From: Paenibacillus etheri | GTDB lineage: Bacteria; Bacillota; Bacilli; Paenibacillales; Paenibacillaceae | Reading direction: 5' to 3' | Length of the DNA stretch: 64,000 bases | Assembly (NCBI RefSeq): GCF_001012825.1 | Contig: NZ_LCZJ02000023.1 | Coordinates: 162,334 to 226,333, forward strand | In this document: piece after piece, positions 61,291-64,000 of the stretch | Position numbering within the stretch: the first letter of the stretch is position 1 | How the letters are laid out: the number at the start of each line of letters is the position of its first letter | The notes under the pieces: model-generated | Told to the model about the DNA's origin: nothing | Database searches by the model: none | What the model saw: the letters and a program-made list of their open reading frames with translations, nothing else | Position numbers and translations under genes: made by a program

Positions 61291-63567
61291 ATGAATATAG
61301 CCGTCAAATTGATGCAAAAATTCAAAGACCGCGATACCCAGAATAAGCTGAAAGTTTATCAGGACAAAGTGGTGCTCATCAGAAAACGGAATTTGGAAGC
61401 ATGGGATGATGGGCAGCTTCAAGCGGAATCCCTCCGGCTACAAGAAGAAGCAAAATCCGGTACACCTTTGGATGAGCTACTTATCGATGCTTATGCGTTA
61501 GTTTGTGAGACAGCGAAGAGAAAGCTCGGATTAAATCCTTACGATGTCCAGATCATGGCTGCCATCGCTCTGCACGAGAGATTTTTGATCGAACAGCATA
61601 CCGGTGAAGGAAAGACACTTTCTGCTGTTATGCCTGCATATTTAAATGCACTGACCGGCAAAGGCATTCATGTGCTGACTTTTAACGATTATTTAGCCAA
61701 GCGGGATGCAGAGTGGATGGGCCCAATCTATCGTTTCCTCGGGTTAACGGTAAACTCGGTTCAAGCGGGGATGAGCCTGTCTGAGAAAAAGGAAGCATAC
61801 GCCAAGGATATAACCTATGTTACGGCCAAAGAAGCGGGATTCGATTACTTGCGCGACACCATCGCACTAAGTGAAGCCGATACCGTGCATCGTCCTTTCC
61901 ATTATGTCATCGTCGATGAAGCGGATTCGCTGCTTCTCGACGAAGCACGGGTGCCGCTAGTCATCAGCAGCGATTTGCCCTCTTCCAGGAGTGACGGCTT
62001 TCGTTTCGCAGAAGTGGCTCAGCAGCTCAAGCGAGATGAGCATTACGACTTCGACGAGTTCCAGAGGAACGTTTACTTAAATGAAGCAGGCGCTGCGCAA
62101 GCGGAATCGATGCTGGGATGCGGCAATTTGTACGATAGCCATAACAGTCACTTGCTGACGTCATTAAATTGCGCGCTGCATGCGGAATCGTTATTAAAGA
62201 AGAACGTCGATTACATCGTTCGGGACGGCAAAATCGAGCTGATCGAAGAATATACCGGCCGGGTGGCGGAGAACCGGTATTTGCCGGACGGGCTGCAAGC
62301 CGCGCTTACGGCCAAAGAGGGGCTGTCCTCCATAGCCGGCGGGAAAATTCTCGGGACGATCACCATTCAACACTTTATCAGCCTGTATCCGCAGATTTGC
62401 GGAATGACGGCTACTGCTCATGCTTCCGCAATGGATTTCGAAGATATTTATGCGCTGCAGGTGCTGCAAATTCCGCCGAATCGGCCAAACATCCGGATCG
62501 ACCATCTGCACCGAATTTATACCCATAAAGAAGCCAAGCTTAAGGCACTCGTACAAGAAATCTCGTCCGTCCATAAGTCGGGACGTCCCATTCTCATTGG
62601 TACGTCAAGCGTCGAGGAGTCTGACATGCTGGCGAAGGCGCTAGCGGTTGCCGGCGTACCTTGCCATGTTTTGAATGCAAAAAACGACGCAGAAGAAGCC
62701 GGGATCATCGCCAAAGCGGGAGAAACCGGTGCAGTGACGGTGTCTACAAATATGGCGGGACGCGGGGTCGACATCCGGCTCGGCGGCGTCGACCCCGCGC
62801 AAGCAGAGGTTGTCGCCAAGCTGGGCGGGTTGTACGTAATTGCCACCCATGTGAACGAAAGCGTGCGGATCGATGACCAGTTGCGTGGGCGTTCCGGTCG
62901 CCAAGGCGACCCAGGAGCTTCCATTTTTTATGTAAGCTTGGAGGACGAGTTGCTGCTTCGCTTCGGCATCCATAAAGCGGTTCGCGCTTCCAGGCAGGAT
63001 GAGGCTCTTGAAGAGACGGTGCTCAGCAGCAAGATCACAAGTATTCAGCGTATTGTTATGGGCCAAAACTTCGATATCCACAAGGAACTGAACTGTTATT
63101 CGGATATGGTGGAGGATCAGAGGCGAATTCTATACGCGGAGCGGCTCCGAATTTTAAAAGGCGAGCAGCCGTTGAGCCCCGCGGAGCAGTGGGTACGGCT
63201 TTTTTATATCGACGAATTCTGGGCTGACCATCTTGCATACGTTTCTTACCTTCGCGAAGGCATTCACTTGGAGAGCCTTGCCAGCCGCAATCCGATCGAC
63301 GAATTTCATGCACAAATCACTGAAGCCTACGAACAAATTCCTTCTAAAATAAATAACGCGTCGGAGAATATGCTTGAAAGGCTCGGAGGTTCGAATGATC
63401 CGGCAGAGTGGGAAAAGTTCGGTCTGAAAAGCCCTGCTTCCACCCGGACTTATATTATCAACGATCAATACCTACAGAATAAGCGAACCTCGTGGACCGG
63501 AACGACCGTATTTGCTTATTGGCTTCGCACGGTTGCGAGGCCGATATTCAAGCTGTCTAAATATTGA
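61291..63567 (+). CDS. secA2: Accessory preprotein translocase ATPase SecA2-like
   Basis: A 758-residue SecA-family motor. Walker A is TGEGKT (104-109), the DEAD box 209-212 in IVDEADSLLLDEAR, and the helicase ends with GRGVDIRLGGV and QLRGRSGRQGD. A preprotein cross-linking segment (about 220-340) and wing/scaffold helices follow. It is about 80 residues shorter than housekeeping SecA and lacks the C-terminal linker and zinc-binding CxC motif, which points to an accessory SecA2. No secY2 or asp genes lie in the window. It would export a subset of surface proteins through the common SecYEG. GAGGGGAG precedes the ATG at spacing 11. Confidence 0.85.
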   Translation: MNIAVKLMQKFKDRDTQNKLKVYQDKVVLIRKRNLEAWDDGQLQAESLRLQEEAKSGTPLDELLIDAYALVCETAKRKLGLNPYDVQIMAAIALHERFLIEQHTGEGKTLSAVMPAYLNALTGKGIHVLTFNDYLAKRDAEWMGPIYRFLGLTVNSVQAGMSLSEKKEAYAKDITYVTAKEAGFDYLRDTIALSEADTVHRPFHYVIVDEADSLLLDEARVPLVISSDLPSSRSDGFRFAEVAQQLKRDEHYDFDEFQRNVYLNEAGAAQAESMLGCGNLYDSHNSHLLTSLNCALHAESLLKKNVDYIVRDGKIELIEEYTGRVAENRYLPDGLQAALTAKEGLSSIAGGKILGTITIQHFISLYPQICGMTATAHASAMDFEDIYALQVLQIPPNRPNIRIDHLHRIYTHKEAKLKALVQEISSVHKSGRPILIGTSSVEESDMLAKALAVAGVPCHVLNAKNDAEEAGIIAKAGETGAVTVSTNMAGRGVDIRLGGVDPAQAEVVAKLGGLYVIATHVNESVRIDDQLRGRSGRQGDPGASIFYVSLEDELLLRFGIHKAVRASRQDEALEETVLSSKITSIQRIVMGQNFDIHKELNCYSDMVEDQRRILYAERLRILKGEQPLSPAEQWVRLFYIDEFWADHLAYVSYLREGIHLESLASRNPIDEFHAQITEAYEQIPSKINNASENMLERLGGSNDPAEWEKFGLKSPASTRTYIINDQYLQNKRTSWTGTTVFAYWLRTVARPIFKLSKY

Positions 63568-63590
63568 TGCAACGAAGGGGCGGCTAGTCC

Positions 63591-63776
63591 CTACTCCTCT
63601 AGCTCATCCAGCTTCGCTTCCAATTCAGCCAGCTTGCGATTCGCATGATCCAATATCTCCTGTTGTTCTGCGGTTTTTGCTCGTTTTATTTCTTTTTTAA
63701 TGGCCACAATCTGCTGTTCCAAATAGAGAATTTCGGCTTCATTATCTGCGTTGTTCCAGATCTGTGAATAAGTCAT
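63591..63776 (-). CDS. Small coiled-coil protein
   Basis: A 61-residue, highly charged protein. From residue 16 on (EILYLEQQIVAIKKEIKRAK..., NRKLAELEAKLDELEE) it is one long heptad coiled coil. Unrecognised. AAAAGGAGACCGACA directly before the ATG is strong. It is convergent with secA2 (24-bp gap) and lies in front of the terminator hairpin at 63803-63849. Confidence 0.7.
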   Translation of the reverse strand: MTYSQIWNNADNEAEILYLEQQIVAIKKEIKRAKTAEQQEILDHANRKLAELEAKLDELEE

Positions 63777-63802
63777 TGTCGGTCTCCTTTTTTCAAATTA
63801 AG

Positions 63803-63849
63803 AGAAGCTTCCACAAAGTTCAATCGAACTTTAGGAGAGCTTCTTTTTT
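63803..63849. terminator. Two-way terminator near the right edge
   Basis: AGAAGCT and AGCTTCT form the base of a stem with an inner AAAGTTC-AATC-GAACTTT hairpin, followed by TTTTTT on the plus strand. It can stop plus-strand read-through from secA2 and, less cleanly, the minus-strand gene at the right edge. Confidence 0.65.
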
Positions 63850-63889
63850 CTCTACAATTGGGTTTCAAGTTCACGCTTTTAGTAATATC

Positions 63890-64000
63890 CTACTCTTGTG
63901 ATGCTTCCTTTATTAACGGCATCCCAGCTTCAACCAAACGTTTATTACGAATGAAGAAAATGGACAGTATTACAATAAACAATCCTGTTCCAACAAGGAG
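63890..64000 (-). CDS. 3' end of a membrane-protein gene (partial)
   Basis: The last 36 codons read LLVGTGLFIVILSIFFIRNK then RLVEAGMPLIKEASQE and a stop: a final membrane helix plus a short charged cytoplasmic tail. This fits the C-terminus of many transporters, for example of the major facilitator type, but the family cannot be assigned from so little. The 5' part lies beyond the window. Confidence 0.5.
   Translation of the reverse strand, partial: LLVGTGLFIVILSIFFIRNKRLVEAGMPLIKEASQE

Overview
The window reads as the chromosome of a spore-forming Gram-positive bacterium of the Paenibacillus type. The gene order rpmF / fapR-plsX-fabHDG-acpP-fabF-rnc-smc-ftsY beside the tmcAL-sepM-ylbJ-coaD-rsmD cluster is that of the Bacillales core. 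Strong AGGAGG ribosome sites, a YjcZ-type spore peptide, ylbJ, SLH domains and an LplABC-type sugar transporter agree with this. No tRNA, rRNA, CRISPR array or intact transposase was found.

Layout. 1-190: the end of a 52-bp tandem array. 0.4-6.4 kb: an SRPBCC protein, an SDR dehydrogenase, a three-gene ATP-grasp / alpha-E / transglutaminase operon and a DUF1835 protein. 6.5-24.6 kb: core genes for membrane-lipid synthesis, RNA processing, chromosome segregation and SRP targeting. A FapR operator lies at the start site of the fapR-led operon, and four copies of a ~100-bp structured repeat lie only in this block. 25-29.5 kb: small accessory genes, including spore-type proteins, a holin-endolysin pair, a pentapeptide-repeat protein and a PilZ protein. 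29.6-33.2 kb: a YtrA-like GntR operon with two ABC exporters. 33.3 kb: a beta/gamma-crystallin-like protein.

34-52 kb is a glycan-degradation locus. It holds a secreted GH30 enzyme, an LplABC-type ABC importer without its own ATPase, a membrane AraC-type sensor-regulator, a LacI regulator, and one 8-kb gene. That gene encodes a 2690-residue S-layer-anchored protein joining six copies of an unassigned beta-type module, a GH2 glycosidase, an SGNH esterase, a NodB-type deacetylase and three SLH domains. Four near-identical palindromes (TGAAATCGATTTCA) lie at the lacI promoter and in the promoter and leader of the giant gene, so the LacI protein probably controls itself and the giant enzyme. This is the strongest candidate for an undescribed system.

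52.7-57 kb is a rearranged region. It has a rhodanese gene whose last 43 bp recur 1.9 kb downstream, a frameshifted tyrosine-recombinase remnant and a DinB-like gene between the two copies, then a 13-unit 52-bp array of the same family as at position 1, and a protein with a possible nuclease fold plus an HTH. 57.7-61 kb: a two-component system followed by a secreted protein. 61.3-63.6 kb: an accessory SecA without a SecY2 partner. The window closes with a small coiled-coil gene and the 3' end of a membrane-protein gene.
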